Below, piece by piece: positions 23,746 through 32,512 of a stretch of 64,000 bases of DNA. Below the pieces are notes generated by a model. It did no database searches. It was given only the letters and a program-made list of their open reading frames with translations, and was not told the DNA's origin. Both the position numbers and the translations under genes were made by a program. How positions within the stretch are numbered: the first letter of the stretch is position 1; each line of letters starts with the position of its first letter. The DNA lies in NCBI GenBank assembly GCA_910579775.1, contig CAJTUE010000001.1:1-64000 (forward strand), written 5' to 3'. This DNA comes from an uncultured Oscillospiraceae bacterium. Lineage in GTDB: Bacteria > Bacillota > Clostridia > Oscillospirales > Oscillospiraceae.

Positions 23746-26373
23746 ATGGCTAAAAAGTATGTGTACAAATTCTCCGAGGGAAACAAGGATATGCGCGAGC
23801 TGCTGGGCGGCAAGGGCGCGAACCTGGCGGAGATGACCTCTATCGGTCTGCCCGTGCCTCAGGGCTTTACCATCACCACCGAGGCCTGCACCCAGTATTA
23901 CGAGGATGGCCGGCAGATCAACGCCGAGATCCAGGCGGAGATCATGAAGAACATCGATATGCTTGAGGAGCTCACCGGCAAGAAGTTCGGTGACCATGAG
24001 AACCCTCTGCTGGTTTCCGTCCGCTCCGGCGCCCGGGCCTCTATGCCCGGCATGATGGACACCATCCTCAACCTCGGCCTCAACGAGGAGGTGGTGGAGG
24101 TCATGGCCCGCAAGTCGGGCAACCCCCGCTGGGCCTGGGACTGCTACCGCCGCTTCATCCAGATGTACTCCGACGTGGTCATGGAGGTGGGCAAAAAGTA
24201 CTTTGAGCAGCTTATCGACGCCATGAAGGAGAAGAAGGGCATTACCCTGGACGTGGACCTCACCGCCGATGACCTCAAGGAGCTGGCGGGCCAGTTTAAG
24301 GCCGAGTATAAGTCCAAGATCGGCGCCGACTTCCCCAGCGACCCCAAGGAGCAGCTCATGGGCGCCATCCAGGCTGTGTTCCGCTCCTGGGACAACCCCC
24401 GGGCCAACGTCTACCGCCGGGACAACGATATTCCCTATTCCTGGGGCACTGCCGTCAACGTCCAGTCCATGGCCTTCGGCAACATGGGCGACAACTGCGG
24501 CACCGGCGTGGCCTTTACCCGCGACCCTGCCACAGGCGAGAAAAAGCTGTTTGGTGAATTCCTCACCAATGCCCAGGGCGAGGACGTGGTGGCCGGTGTG
24601 CGCACCCCCATGCCCATCGCGGAGATGGCGGAGAAGTTCCCCGAGGCATTTGCCCAGTTCGAGCAGGTGTGCAAGACCCTGGAGGACCACTACCGCGACA
24701 TGCAGGATATGGAGTTTACCGTAGAGGACGGCAAGCTCTTCATGCTCCAGACCCGCAACGGAAAGCGCACTGCCGCCGCCGCGCTCAAGATCGCCTGCGA
24801 CCTGGTGGACGAGGGCATGATCGACGAGAAGAAGGCCGTGGCCATGATCGACCCCCGCAACCTCGACACCCTGCTCCATCCCCAGTTTGACCAGAAGGCC
24901 CTGAAGGAGACCCCTGTCATCGGCCGGGCCCTGGGCGCGTCTCCCGGCGCGGCCTGCGGCAAGATCGTCTTCTCCGCCGAGGACGCCAAGGAGTGGGCCG
25001 CCCGCGGCGAAAAGGTGGTCCTGGTCCGTCTGGAGACCTCTCCCGAGGATATCGAGGGCATGAAGGCCGCCCAGGGCATTCTGACTGTCCGCGGCGGCAT
25101 GACCTCTCACGCCGCCGTCGTTGCCCGGGGCATGGGCAAGTGCTGCGTGTCCGGCTGCGGCGCGATAAAGATGGACGAGGCCAATAAGAAGTTTGAGCTG
25201 GACGGCAAGATCTACAAGGAAGGCGACTGGCTCTCTCTGGACGGCTCTACCGGCAACATCTACGGCCAGGCCATCCCCACCGTGGACGCCTCCATCGGCG
25301 GCGAGTTCGGCCGGGTCATGGCCTGGGCGGACAAGTACGCCCGGCTCCAGGTGCGCACTAACGCCGATAATCCCCACGACACCGCCCAGGCCGTGAAGTT
25401 CGGCGCCAGGGGCATCGGCCTTTGCCGCACGGAGCATATGTTCTTCCAGGAGGACCGCATCCCCGCCATCCGGCAAATGATCTGCTCGGACACTGTGGAG
25501 CAGCGGGAGGCCGCGCTTGCTAAGCTGGAGCCCATGCAGCAGTCCGACTTTGAGGGGATGTACGAGGCCCTGGGTGGCCTGCCCATGACCGTCCGCTTCC
25601 TGGATCCCCCCCTCCACGAGTTTGTCCCCACCGAAGAGGCCGACATTGCCAAGCTGGCCTCCGACATGGGCAAGAGCGTCACGGAGATCAAGAACATCAT
25701 TGCCTCTCTCCACGAGTTTAACCCCATGATGGGCCACCGCGGCTGCCGTCTGGCGGTCACCTACCCCGAGATCGCCGCCATGCAGACCCGCGCCGTCATC
25801 AAGGCTGCGCTCAACGTTCAGGCCAAGCACCCCGACTGGAAGATCGTGCCGGAGATCATGATCCCCCTGGTGGGCGAGGTCAAGGAGCTGAAGTACGTCA
25901 AGAGCGTGGTGGTAGCCACCGCCGACGAGACCATCAAGGCTGCCGGTTCCAATATGAAGTATCACGTGGGCACCATGATCGAGATTCCCCGCGCCGCCCT
26001 CACCGCCGACGAGATCGCCAAGGAGGCGGATTTCTTCTCCTTCGGCACCAACGACCTGACCCAGATGACCTTCGGCTTCAGCCGGGACGACGCGGGCAAG
26101 TTCCTGGACGCCTACTACGACAAGAAGATCTACGAGCAGGACCCCTTTGCCCATCTGGACCAGACCGGCGTGGGCCGTCTGGTGGGCATGGCCGCCAAGC
26201 TGGGCCGGGAGGCCAACCCGGACATTCACCTGGGGATCTGCGGCGAGCACGGCGGCGACCCTGTCTCCGTGGAGTTCTGCCACAAGGTGGGGCTGGACTA
26301 CGTCTCCTGCTCCCCCTTCCGGGTGCCCATTGCCAGATTGGCGGCTGCCCAAGCCGCCATTGCCAACGGCTAA
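23746..26373 (+). CDS. ppdK: Pyruvate, phosphate dikinase
   Basis: 875 residues from ATG 23746, 9 bases after GAGGAAGG; the ATG at 23737 touches the ribosome site. Length matches characterised clostridial PPDK (about 874). The enzyme interconverts pyruvate + ATP + Pi with PEP + AMP + PPi, in the cytosol. The N-terminal ATP-grasp domain (GGKGANLAEMTSIGLPVPQG; RSGARASMPGMMDTILNLG) is followed by the phosphohistidine domain with GGMTSHAAVVARGMGKCCV (catalytic His about 455) and the TIM-barrel PEP domain (GLCRTEHMF; GTNDLTQMTFGFSRDD; catalytic Cys in GICGEHGGDP). In anaerobes it often works glycolytically, giving extra ATP yield from PPi. Codon use is strongly biased to C/G-ending codons, suggesting high expression. 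Confidence 0.97.
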   Translation: MAKKYVYKFSEGNKDMRELLGGKGANLAEMTSIGLPVPQGFTITTEACTQYYEDGRQINAEIQAEIMKNIDMLEELTGKKFGDHENPLLVSVRSGARASMPGMMDTILNLGLNEEVVEVMARKSGNPRWAWDCYRRFIQMYSDVVMEVGKKYFEQLIDAMKEKKGITLDVDLTADDLKELAGQFKAEYKSKIGADFPSDPKEQLMGAIQAVFRSWDNPRANVYRRDNDIPYSWGTAVNVQSMAFGNMGDNCGTGVAFTRDPATGEKKLFGEFLTNAQGEDVVAGVRTPMPIAEMAEKFPEAFAQFEQVCKTLEDHYRDMQDMEFTVEDGKLFMLQTRNGKRTAAAALKIACDLVDEGMIDEKKAVAMIDPRNLDTLLHPQFDQKALKETPVIGRALGASPGAACGKIVFSAEDAKEWAARGEKVVLVRLETSPEDIEGMKAAQGILTVRGGMTSHAAVVARGMGKCCVSGCGAIKMDEANKKFELDGKIYKEGDWLSLDGSTGNIYGQAIPTVDASIGGEFGRVMAWADKYARLQVRTNADNPHDTAQAVKFGARGIGLCRTEHMFFQEDRIPAIRQMICSDTVEQREAALAKLEPMQQSDFEGMYEALGGLPMTVRFLDPPLHEFVPTEEADIAKLASDMGKSVTEIKNIIASLHEFNPMMGHRGCRLAVTYPEIAAMQTRAVIKAALNVQAKHPDWKIVPEIMIPLVGEVKELKYVKSVVVATADETIKAAGSNMKYHVGTMIEIPRAALTADEIAKEADFFSFGTNDLTQMTFGFSRDDAGKFLDAYYDKKIYEQDPFAHLDQTGVGRLVGMAAKLGREANPDIHLGICGEHGGDPVSVEFCHKVGLDYVSCSPFRVPIARLAAAQAAIANG

Positions 26374-26386
26374 GCGTTCGGAGCGT

Positions 26387-27382
26387 ATGACAAAGAGAGA
26401 ATGGGGGAAGGTCATCGTGAAAACGATGACCTTCCTGCTTATTGGCGCGCTGCTCTTTCACCTGTGCGGCCGGGTGCTGATGGAAAAGAGCGCCTATCCG
26501 CAATACCGAAGCTGGCGCAGCCAAAAGAATGTAGACATCCTTATCTTGGGCAACTCTCACGCCGCCAACGGTCTGCGGGCAGTGGATATGACTGAGGCTC
26601 TGAGCGAGGCGGCAGGGGGTACGGTAGACGTGTTTAATTATGCCGTGGCAGGGATGCGCATGGAGCAGATGTACTTTTTCGCCAAGGAGCTGCTCAAGAC
26701 CCGGACCCCCGACCTCGTTGTTCTGGAGACCTACGCCTTTTGCCCGCTGGAGGACCGGCACCGGGAGGTTCTGGCCCGGATGGCCTTTGACGTATTTCCC
26801 CTGAGCGCGAATAAGCTAGAAGGGATCAATTACTGTGTTCTGGAGGACCGCTCCAGCTACTATATCCCCTTCATCAAGTATCACACCCGCTGGAAGGAGT
26901 TGGAGGGAAAGGACTTCCGGCTATTGGTGGACTCTGCGCTGTGGCCTGAGCGGGGCAGCAACGGGATCGTCCAGGAGACCTCTCTGGAGGATCCCGGCGA
27001 CGGCTGGTTTGAACAGACACCGTCTGAAGCACTCCGGGCCGTGACCCCCGACGAGGCCGAGTGTTTTGAGGCGCTGCTGGCCCTGCTGGCGGAAAAGGAT
27101 ATTCCCCTGGTGCTGGTGAGTTTGCCCTTTAAACGACAGATGGACCTGGACAGTGTGGAGATCGTTAAGATCAACAACTACTTGCGGGAAAACTATGTCA
27201 ACGGCGATACCGTCAAGTTCCTGGACATGAACCGGATGTGGGACGAGCTGGACTTTGACTATTCCGACCTGTTTGACGAGGGCCACGTCAATGCCGCCGG
27301 GGCGGACAAGGTCACCGCCTGCCTGCTGGACTACCTGAAAACCGACTGTGACCCGGCGTTGTGGACCGGGGAAGGGAGGTGA
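26387..27382 (+). CDS. SGNH/GDSL-like membrane-anchored protein, partner of the MBOAT acyltransferase
   Basis: 331 residues. One N-terminal membrane helix (about 10-30) anchors an extracytoplasmic SGNH-type domain: block I LILGNSHAANGL (Ser in GNSHA), YAVAGMRMEQMYF, and the C-terminal DEGHVNAAGADKV giving a D-x2-H pair like block V. This is the layout of DltD/AlgJ/AlgX-type partners that accept or transfer acyl groups outside the membrane. It lies 13 bases after ppdK and 6 bases before the MBOAT gene, so the pair is almost certainly one unit. The acceptor polymer (teichoic acid, exopolysaccharide or other) cannot be read from the sequence. Confidence 0.75.
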   Translation: MTKREWGKVIVKTMTFLLIGALLFHLCGRVLMEKSAYPQYRSWRSQKNVDILILGNSHAANGLRAVDMTEALSEAAGGTVDVFNYAVAGMRMEQMYFFAKELLKTRTPDLVVLETYAFCPLEDRHREVLARMAFDVFPLSANKLEGINYCVLEDRSSYYIPFIKYHTRWKELEGKDFRLLVDSALWPERGSNGIVQETSLEDPGDGWFEQTPSEALRAVTPDEAECFEALLALLAEKDIPLVLVSLPFKRQMDLDSVEIVKINNYLRENYVNGDTVKFLDMNRMWDELDFDYSDLFDEGHVNAAGADKVTACLLDYLKTDCDPALWTGEGR

Positions 27383-27388
27383 GGGCGT

Positions 27389-28876
27389 ATGCTGTTTAAC
27401 TCCCTGGAGTTTCTGATCTTCTTCCCTATCGTGGTGCTGGTCTACTTCCTCCTGCCCCAGAAGGGGCGGTGGCTGTGGCTTCTGGTAGCCAGCTACTACT
27501 TCTACATGAGCTGGAATCCCCAGTACGCGCTGCTGATCGCCGCCTCCACCGTGGCGACTTGGTTGTCCGCTCTGATAATGGAGCGACTGGGCACGGGGGA
27601 AGGGAAAAAGCGGCAATGGGCGCTGTGGAGCTGTATCGTCTTCAACCTGGCCATTCTGTTTTTCTTCAAGTACTACGCCTTTGCCGCCGAAAATATTGAG
27701 GCGCTGGGGCGGCTTGCGGGGCTGGAGCTCCATGTCCCCGCCTTTGATGTGCTCCTGCCTGTGGGCATCTCCTTCTACACCTTCCAGGCCCTGGGCTACG
27801 TGATCGACGTGTACCGGGGAGAGCTTCCGGCGGAGCGAAACCTCCTGCGCTACGCCCTGTTCATCTCCTTCTTCCCCCAGCTGGTGGCGGGACCTATTGA
27901 GCGGAGTAAAAACCTCATGCACCAACTCCACGAGCCGCACTTTTTTGACCCCAAACGGGTGCGGGACGGACTGCTGCTCATGGGCTGGGGATTTTTTGAG
28001 AAGCTGGTGCTGGCCGACCGTATCGCCCTGTTGGTCACCGCGGTCTATGACAACCCCGCCGCCCACACGGGAGTGGAGATCGTGCTGGCGACGGTACTTT
28101 TCGCGTTTCAGATCTACTGCGACTTTGCCGGGTATTCCGACATTGCCATTGGCGCGGCACGGGTGATGGGCTTTACCTTGATGAAGAACTTCAAGCACCC
28201 CTACTCCGCCGTGACGGTGAGCGATTTCTGGCGGCGGTGGCACATTTCCCTGACCACCTGGTTTCGGGACTATATTTACATTCCCCTGGGAGGCAGCCGG
28301 TGCGCCAAGTGGAAGCATTTCCGCAATATCCTTATCACCTTTTCCTTGAGCGGCCTGTGGCACGGCGCGGAGTGGAGCTTTGTGGTGTGGGGCGCGCTGA
28401 ACGGCCTCTATCAGGTGGTGGGCAGCCTCACCGCACCTTTCCGGGGAAGGCTGGAGACCTGTTTGGGGCTGGACCCGGACGGCTGGCTGCGCCGCTGGTG
28501 GAAGCGGCTGGTCACCTTTGCCCTGGTGGACTTTGCCTGGCTCTTTTTCCGGGCCAACAGCTTTCTCACGGGGGTGGGGATGCTCCGCCAGGCGGCAGTA
28601 AACCCCGGTTTGTCAGCCCTGCGAGACCCGCTGGCGATGATCACGGTGGAGAACCTGGGGATGGGACGCAAGGATTTTGCGGTGCTGTTGCTCGCCCTGG
28701 TGGTCCTGGCGGCGGTGGATACCCTGCGCCAGCGTGTGGACCTGAAAGCCGTGCTGGACCGCCGGAACATCGTGGTGCGCTATGCGGTCTACTATGTGAT
28801 TATCTTCACCGTCCTGATTTTTGGAATATACGGCCCGGAATTTGACGCGGCATCCTTCATATATTTTCAATTCTGA
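27389..28876 (+). CDS. MBOAT family membrane O-acyltransferase (DltB/AlgI-like)
   Basis: 495 residues, start ATG 27389 after GGGAGGTGAGG. About 10-12 membrane helices. Family hallmarks: LPVGISFYTFQALGYVIDVY, the FPQLVAGPIERS segment, FAFQIYCDFAGYSDIAIGAA, RRWHISLTTWFRDYIYIPLG, and the catalytic-His block LSGLWHGAEW (His about 330). AlgI/DltB proteins pass acyl groups through the membrane to an extracellular acceptor with help from an SGNH-type partner, here the preceding gene. Alginate itself is unlikely in this group; acetylation of a surface glycan or D-alanylation is the usual alternative. No dltA/dltC is present, which argues against D-alanylation. A terminator follows. Confidence 0.9.
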   Translation: MLFNSLEFLIFFPIVVLVYFLLPQKGRWLWLLVASYYFYMSWNPQYALLIAASTVATWLSALIMERLGTGEGKKRQWALWSCIVFNLAILFFFKYYAFAAENIEALGRLAGLELHVPAFDVLLPVGISFYTFQALGYVIDVYRGELPAERNLLRYALFISFFPQLVAGPIERSKNLMHQLHEPHFFDPKRVRDGLLLMGWGFFEKLVLADRIALLVTAVYDNPAAHTGVEIVLATVLFAFQIYCDFAGYSDIAIGAARVMGFTLMKNFKHPYSAVTVSDFWRRWHISLTTWFRDYIYIPLGGSRCAKWKHFRNILITFSLSGLWHGAEWSFVVWGALNGLYQVVGSLTAPFRGRLETCLGLDPDGWLRRWWKRLVTFALVDFAWLFFRANSFLTGVGMLRQAAVNPGLSALRDPLAMITVENLGMGRKDFAVLLLALVVLAAVDTLRQRVDLKAVLDRRNIVVRYAVYYVIIFTVLIFGIYGPEFDAASFIYFQF

Positions 28877-28880
28877 CAGC

Positions 28881-28912
28881 AAAAAAGGAGCCTCGAAAGA
28901 GGCTCCTTTTTT
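28881..28912. terminator. Bidirectional rho-independent terminator
   Basis: AAAAAAGGAGCCTC-GAAA-GAGGCTCCTTTTTT is a perfect symmetrical hairpin between the convergent MBOAT and MATE genes. Confidence 0.93.
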
Positions 28913-28921
28913 GCGCGGTCC

Positions 28922-28982
28922 GGGCGGGTGCGGGACCCGCCCCTATGTCCGGGGCAGGGCGCGCTTTTGCCACGCGCCCTGC
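28922..28982. repeat. GC-rich double-hairpin element at the end of the MATE gene
   Basis: Two perfect inverted repeats stand side by side: GGGCGGGT/ACCCGCCC with a 5-base loop (28922-28942) and GCAGGGCGCG/CGCGCCCTGC with a 9-base loop (28954-28982). The second supplies the last codons of the MATE frame (QGAWQKRALP). This layout is like small palindromic or MITE-type repeats; whether other copies exist cannot be seen here. Confidence 0.6.
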
Positions 28983-30046
28983 TTGTAAAGCGCCACCGCC
29001 AGGCCCACCGGGTCCTTCAAAAACAGACAGACCAGCCACCGCCCGGCAAACACATACAGCAGGGAGAGGGGGACGCTGAGCAGCCACACCAGCCGCGTCC
29101 CCGCGCCGAAGCCCTCCTTGACCCGCTCCGGCTTGCCTGCTCCCAGGTTTTGGGCGGCAAAATTCGATACGCCGTTGCCCAGAGTGTTGAGGGAGGTGAT
29201 GACCAGGCTGTTGAGCTTGATGGCGGCGGAGTAGCCCGCCATTACCGCCGAGCCAAAGCCGTTGATGACCCCCTGGACCATAATGTTGCCCACCGAGATA
29301 AAGCTCTGCTGCAAAATACTGGGCACCGCTACCTTGGAAAGCTCGCCCAGGAAGTGCCAGGAGAAGAGCTTGGGTCGGGTCTCGGTCTCGATCCTGCGAA
29401 AACGGAGGAACACCACCGTCATCGCCAGAATACAGCTTACCCCCTGGCACAGAAAGGTGGCCCAGGCCACGCCGTCCACCCCCATGCCCAGGCCCGCCAC
29501 AAACAAGATGTCCATGCCGATATTGCTCACCGAGGAGCAGGCCAAAAAGAGAAAGGGGGTTTTGGAGTCTCCCAGGGCGGAGAAGATGCCGGTGGCGATG
29601 TTGTAGTAAAAGACAAAGGGCAGGCCCAGGATGTAGATGTCTAAGTACAGCTTGGAGTCGGCCATGACGTTGCCCGGGGTACGGATGAGCCGTAGGAGCG
29701 CGTCACAGCCCAGCGCCCCCGTGACCATCAAGACCACGCATAAGACGCCGCCGGCGATGAGGGTGGTGTAAACGGTGGTCTTCAGTTCACTGTATTGCCT
29801 GCTTCCAAAGAGGCGGGACACCACCACCGAGCAGCCGATGTTGCACCCAAAGGCAAAGGCCAGAAAGATGAGGGTGACCTCGTAGCTGTTACCCACCGCC
29901 GCCAGGGCGTCCTCCCCGATGAACTTCCCCGCCACAAAGCTGTCGGCGATGTTATAGAGCTGCTGAAAGATAATGCTGCCAAACAGGGGCAGACAGAATT
30001 TCCACAGCACCGTGGAGGTTTTTCCTACGGTCAGATCCTTGTTCAC
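28943..30046 (-). CDS. MATE family efflux transporter, C-terminally truncated
   Basis: About 367 residues from GTG 30046, placed 20 bases after the SDR gene and 10 after AAAAGGAAG; an ATG at 30097 would overlap the SDR gene by 32 bases. MatE signatures: LPLFGSIIFQQLYNIADSFV, ALAAVGNSYEV, GDSKTPFLFL, VPSILQQSFISVGNIMVQG. These proteins export drugs or cations using Na+ or H+ gradients. Full-length members have 12 helices in about 440-460 residues. Here the frame runs into a palindromic element after LFLKDPVGLAVALY and ends, so the last two helices appear to be missing. The transporter may be non-functional. Probably co-transcribed with obg and the SDR gene. Confidence 0.8.
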   Translation of the reverse strand: MNKDLTVGKTSTVLWKFCLPLFGSIIFQQLYNIADSFVAGKFIGEDALAAVGNSYEVTLIFLAFAFGCNIGCSVVVSRLFGSRQYSELKTTVYTTLIAGGVLCVVLMVTGALGCDALLRLIRTPGNVMADSKLYLDIYILGLPFVFYYNIATGIFSALGDSKTPFLFLACSSVSNIGMDILFVAGLGMGVDGVAWATFLCQGVSCILAMTVVFLRFRRIETETRPKLFSWHFLGELSKVAVPSILQQSFISVGNIMVQGVINGFGSAVMAGYSAAIKLNSLVITSLNTLGNGVSNFAAQNLGAGKPERVKEGFGAGTRLVWLLSVPLSLLYVFAGRWLVCLFLKDPVGLAVALYKQGAWQKRALPRT

Positions 30047-30065
30047 GAACGGTCGCTTCCTTTTG

Positions 30066-30839
30066 TCAGAGAAGTTTCTTTTGATAGCCGGACACAAATT
30101 TTGCCATCAGCGGCGCGGGAAGAACCTTAGAAACGGCATGGAGGGCCTTGTTTTCCCAACCGGGGGTAATGACCCCATTGCCCTTTAAAAGACCGTCTAC
30201 GGCTATTTTTGCCACCTTCTCGGGGGTCATGGCCCGGCCGGGGTCTGCCCGTCCTGAGCGGCGGGAGAATTCCGTGGCGATGGAGCCAGGGCACAGGGCG
30301 GAGACGGTGACCCCCGAGCCCTTGTATTCCTCCCGCAGGGCGCGGGTGAGGGAGAGAACATATGCCTTGGAGGCGTAATAGGCGGCCATGTACGGCCCCG
30401 GCTGCCAGGCCCCCGTGGAGGCCACGTTGAGGACGTATCCACCACCTTGGGCCGCCATAAGAGGCAAAAAGGCCCGGTCAAGGGCGGTGAGGGCGGCAAT
30501 ATTCACCTGGATAAGGGAGTCCAGGTCGTCGGGGGACTGGTCGCCAAAGGCCCCGGACAGCCCAAGGCCCGCGTTGCATACCAAAATGTCCACCGCATGG
30601 CCGTCGTCCAGCACCTGCCGGGCCAATTCCTTCCCTGCCCTGGGTTGAGCGAGGTCGAGAGAATAACGGCTAATGGCCGGTAGCTTTTTCAGGGCTTCTG
30701 CACCGCGTCCTGCAGCTAACACCTGATAGCCACGAGAGTGAAATTCCTCTGCCAACGCCTTGCCCAGCCCGGCGGAGGCCCCGGTGATCAGCACCGTCCC
30801 CTTGTAGGCTAATGGGGAATAGCCTTTGGCGCCGCTCAT
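30066..30839 (-). CDS. Short-chain dehydrogenase/reductase (SDR)
   Basis: 257 residues. Rossmann motif TGASAGLG (about 20-27), CNAGLG after strand 4, catalytic Ser in NVASTGAWQ, and YYASK (Tyr/Lys about 157-161) define a classical SDR that uses NAD(P)H. The C-terminal substrate loop continues CPGSIATEF. The substrate cannot be inferred; related proteins are often annotated DltE-like. The ATG overlaps the obg stop by 4 bases, so translation is coupled to obg. Confidence 0.9.
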   Translation of the reverse strand: MSGAKGYSPLAYKGTVLITGASAGLGKALAEEFHSRGYQVLAAGRGAEALKKLPAISRYSLDLAQPRAGKELARQVLDDGHAVDILVCNAGLGLSGAFGDQSPDDLDSLIQVNIAALTALDRAFLPLMAAQGGGYVLNVASTGAWQPGPYMAAYYASKAYVLSLTRALREEYKGSGVTVSALCPGSIATEFSRRSGRADPGRAMTPEKVAKIAVDGLLKGNGVITPGWENKALHAVSKVLPAPLMAKFVSGYQKKLL

Positions 30840-32119
30840 CGCTGGTAATCAAACTCCAGGTTGTAGAGGGAAACGGTGTCTCCGTCCTGGATGCCCATTT
30901 CCTCCAGCCGGTCAAAGAGGCCGGACTGGCGGAGCATGCGGTCGAACCAGCTGCGGGACTCAAAGTCCCCGAAGTTGACGTTGGCCATGAGCCGCTGGAG
31001 CCAGGGTCCCTCCACCAGCCAGGTGCCATCGTCGGCCCGGGTGATCTCCAGAGGCTGTGAGGTGTCCACCGCGGGGGGCTTGGGCACATAGGTGGCCTCA
31101 AAGGGCTTGGGAGGCGGGAGTTGGGAAAGGGTCTCCCACACGGCGTCCATCAGGGGCTCCACTCCCTGGTGGGCAGCGGCGGAGAGCTCGAAGAAGGGGA
31201 GACCCTTGGCCTCCACATGGGCCTTCAGCGCCTCCAGCCCGGTCCGGTCCTGGGCAATGTCTGCCTTGTTCCCCGCCACCACCGTGGGCCGGGAGGGCAG
31301 GTCGGGGGACCACTGGGCCAGCTCGGCGGTAATGGCCTCAAAATCCTCCACCGGATCCCGGCCCTCGGAGCCGGACACGTCCACCACGTGGATGAGCACC
31401 CGGCAGCGGTCAATGTGGCGCAGAAAGTCGTGACCGAGACCTGCCCCCTGGGCGGCACCCTCAATGATACCGGGGATGTCGGCCAGGACGAAAGAACTGC
31501 CCTCGCCCCGCGCCACTACACCCAGATTGGGGGAGAGGGTGGTGAAGTGGTAGTTGGCGATCTTAGGTTGGGCACGGGTGACCACGCTCAAGAGGGTGGA
31601 CTTGCCCACGTTGGGGAATCCCACCAGGCCCACATCGGCCAGAAGCTTCAGCTCCAAAATGACCTCCATGGACTGACCGGGCAAGCCCGCCTTTGCGAAA
31701 CGGGGGGCTTGCCGGGTAGGGGTGGCAAAGTGGTGGTTGCCCCAACCGCCGTTACCGCCGCGGCAGAGGACAAAGGGCTCGTCCTGGGCCATGTCCCGAA
31801 TGACCTCGCCGCTCTCGGCGTCCCGGATGACCGTGCCCCGGGGGACCCTGATGGTGAGGGATGCGCCGTCCTTGCCCGAGCACCGCTTGCCTGTGCCGTC
31901 CATGCCGTTGCCCGCCACGTATTTGCGTTTGTAGCGAAAGTCCATCAGGGTGGTCATGTGGTCGTCCACCACCACAATGATGTCGCCGCCCCGGCCGCCG
32001 TCGCCGCCGTCCGGGCCGCCGGCGGCCACGTATTTCTCCCGGTGGAAGGCCACCGCACCGTTGCCGCCGTCTCCGGCTTTGACCAAAATTTTTGCCTTAT
32101 CCAGCCACGCCGCGGGCAT
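30836..32119 (-). CDS. obgE: Obg-family GTPase (ribosome assembly)
   Basis: 427 residues. N-terminal Obg fold (about 1-158) with glycine-rich arms (GDGGNGAVAFHREKY; GGPDGGDGGRGG), G domain with P-loop GFPNVGKSTLL, switch FTTLSPNLGVV, G3 DIPG and G4 NKAD, and a C-terminal OCT domain (about 360-427, GIQDGDTVSLYNLEFDY). Obg binds the 50S subunit, and GTP/ppGpp control links ribosome assembly to growth. It follows rpmA after a hairpin terminator, the usual rplU-prp-rpmA-obg order in Firmicutes. Start: ATG 32119 with a CAAAGGATG-type site. Confidence 0.96.
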   Translation of the reverse strand: MPAAWLDKAKILVKAGDGGNGAVAFHREKYVAAGGPDGGDGGRGGDIIVVVDDHMTTLMDFRYKRKYVAGNGMDGTGKRCSGKDGASLTIRVPRGTVIRDAESGEVIRDMAQDEPFVLCRGGNGGWGNHHFATPTRQAPRFAKAGLPGQSMEVILELKLLADVGLVGFPNVGKSTLLSVVTRAQPKIANYHFTTLSPNLGVVARGEGSSFVLADIPGIIEGAAQGAGLGHDFLRHIDRCRVLIHVVDVSGSEGRDPVEDFEAITAELAQWSPDLPSRPTVVAGNKADIAQDRTGLEALKAHVEAKGLPFFELSAAAHQGVEPLMDAVWETLSQLPPPKPFEATYVPKPPAVDTSQPLEITRADDGTWLVEGPWLQRLMANVNFGDFESRSWFDRMLRQSGLFDRLEEMGIQDGDTVSLYNLEFDYQR

Positions 32120-32184
32120 AGCCTCACATCCTTTGCAGAGTTGATAGGGCTATTATACCAAGGGAGAGAGGGGAATTGCAATAT

Positions 32185-32214
32185 AAAAGGCCGCCGCTTC
32201 TGCGGCAGCCTTTT
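32185..32214 (-). terminator. Hairpin between rpmA and obgE
   Basis: On the minus strand AAAAGGC-T-GCCGC-AGAA-GCGGC-G-GCCTTTT forms a 12-pair stem with one mismatch and then TATATT. It lies after rpmA and before obgE, so it may partly uncouple obgE from the ribosomal-protein transcript. Confidence 0.7.
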
Positions 32215-32223
32215 CAAACAGGT

Positions 32224-32508
32224 TTATTCAGCAACTTCCTCAATGATGGCCTGTTTCCTGTCCTTGCCCAGGCGGATGAACCGCACGCGGCCGGACTTGA
32301 GGGCGAAGAGGGTGTCGTCGCTGCCTTTGCCCACATTGACGCCGGGGTGGATGTGGGTGCCGCGCTGACGGACCAAAATGTTGCCCGCCAGGACGAACTG
32401 CCCGTCGGCGCGCTTCACGCCCAGCCGCTTGGACTCGCTGTCGCGGCCATTGCGGGTGGAGCCAACGCCTTTCTTGTGGGCAAAAAACTGCAAACCAATG
32501 TTCAGCAT
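32224..32508 (-). CDS. rpmA: 50S ribosomal protein L27 (with Prp-cleaved N-terminal extension)
   Basis: 94 residues: the extension MLNIGLQFF precedes AHKKGVGSTRNGRDSESKRL, the conserved start of mature L27. In Firmicutes this extension is removed by the cysteine protease Prp, whose gene lies 4 bases upstream. The N-terminal tail of mature L27 reaches the peptidyl-transferase centre, so removal is essential where studied (S. aureus). Length and order are normal. Confidence 0.97.
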   Translation of the reverse strand: MLNIGLQFFAHKKGVGSTRNGRDSESKRLGVKRADGQFVLAGNILVRQRGTHIHPGVNVGKGSDDTLFALKSGRVRFIRLGKDRKQAIIEEVAE

Positions 32509-32512
32509 GGTA

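Noticed and set aside
23722..26415. An 897-codon minus-strand frame opposite ppdK
   Set aside because: ppdK is certain from its motifs. The reverse frame is open only because C/G-ending codons in the real gene leave few reverse stop codons; its protein is H/G/L-rich and matches no family I know.
28857..29450. A 197-codon frame as the missing C-terminal part of the MATE transporter
   Set aside because: It overlaps the MATE gene in another frame on the same strand and its translation is G/Q/R-rich without membrane helices.
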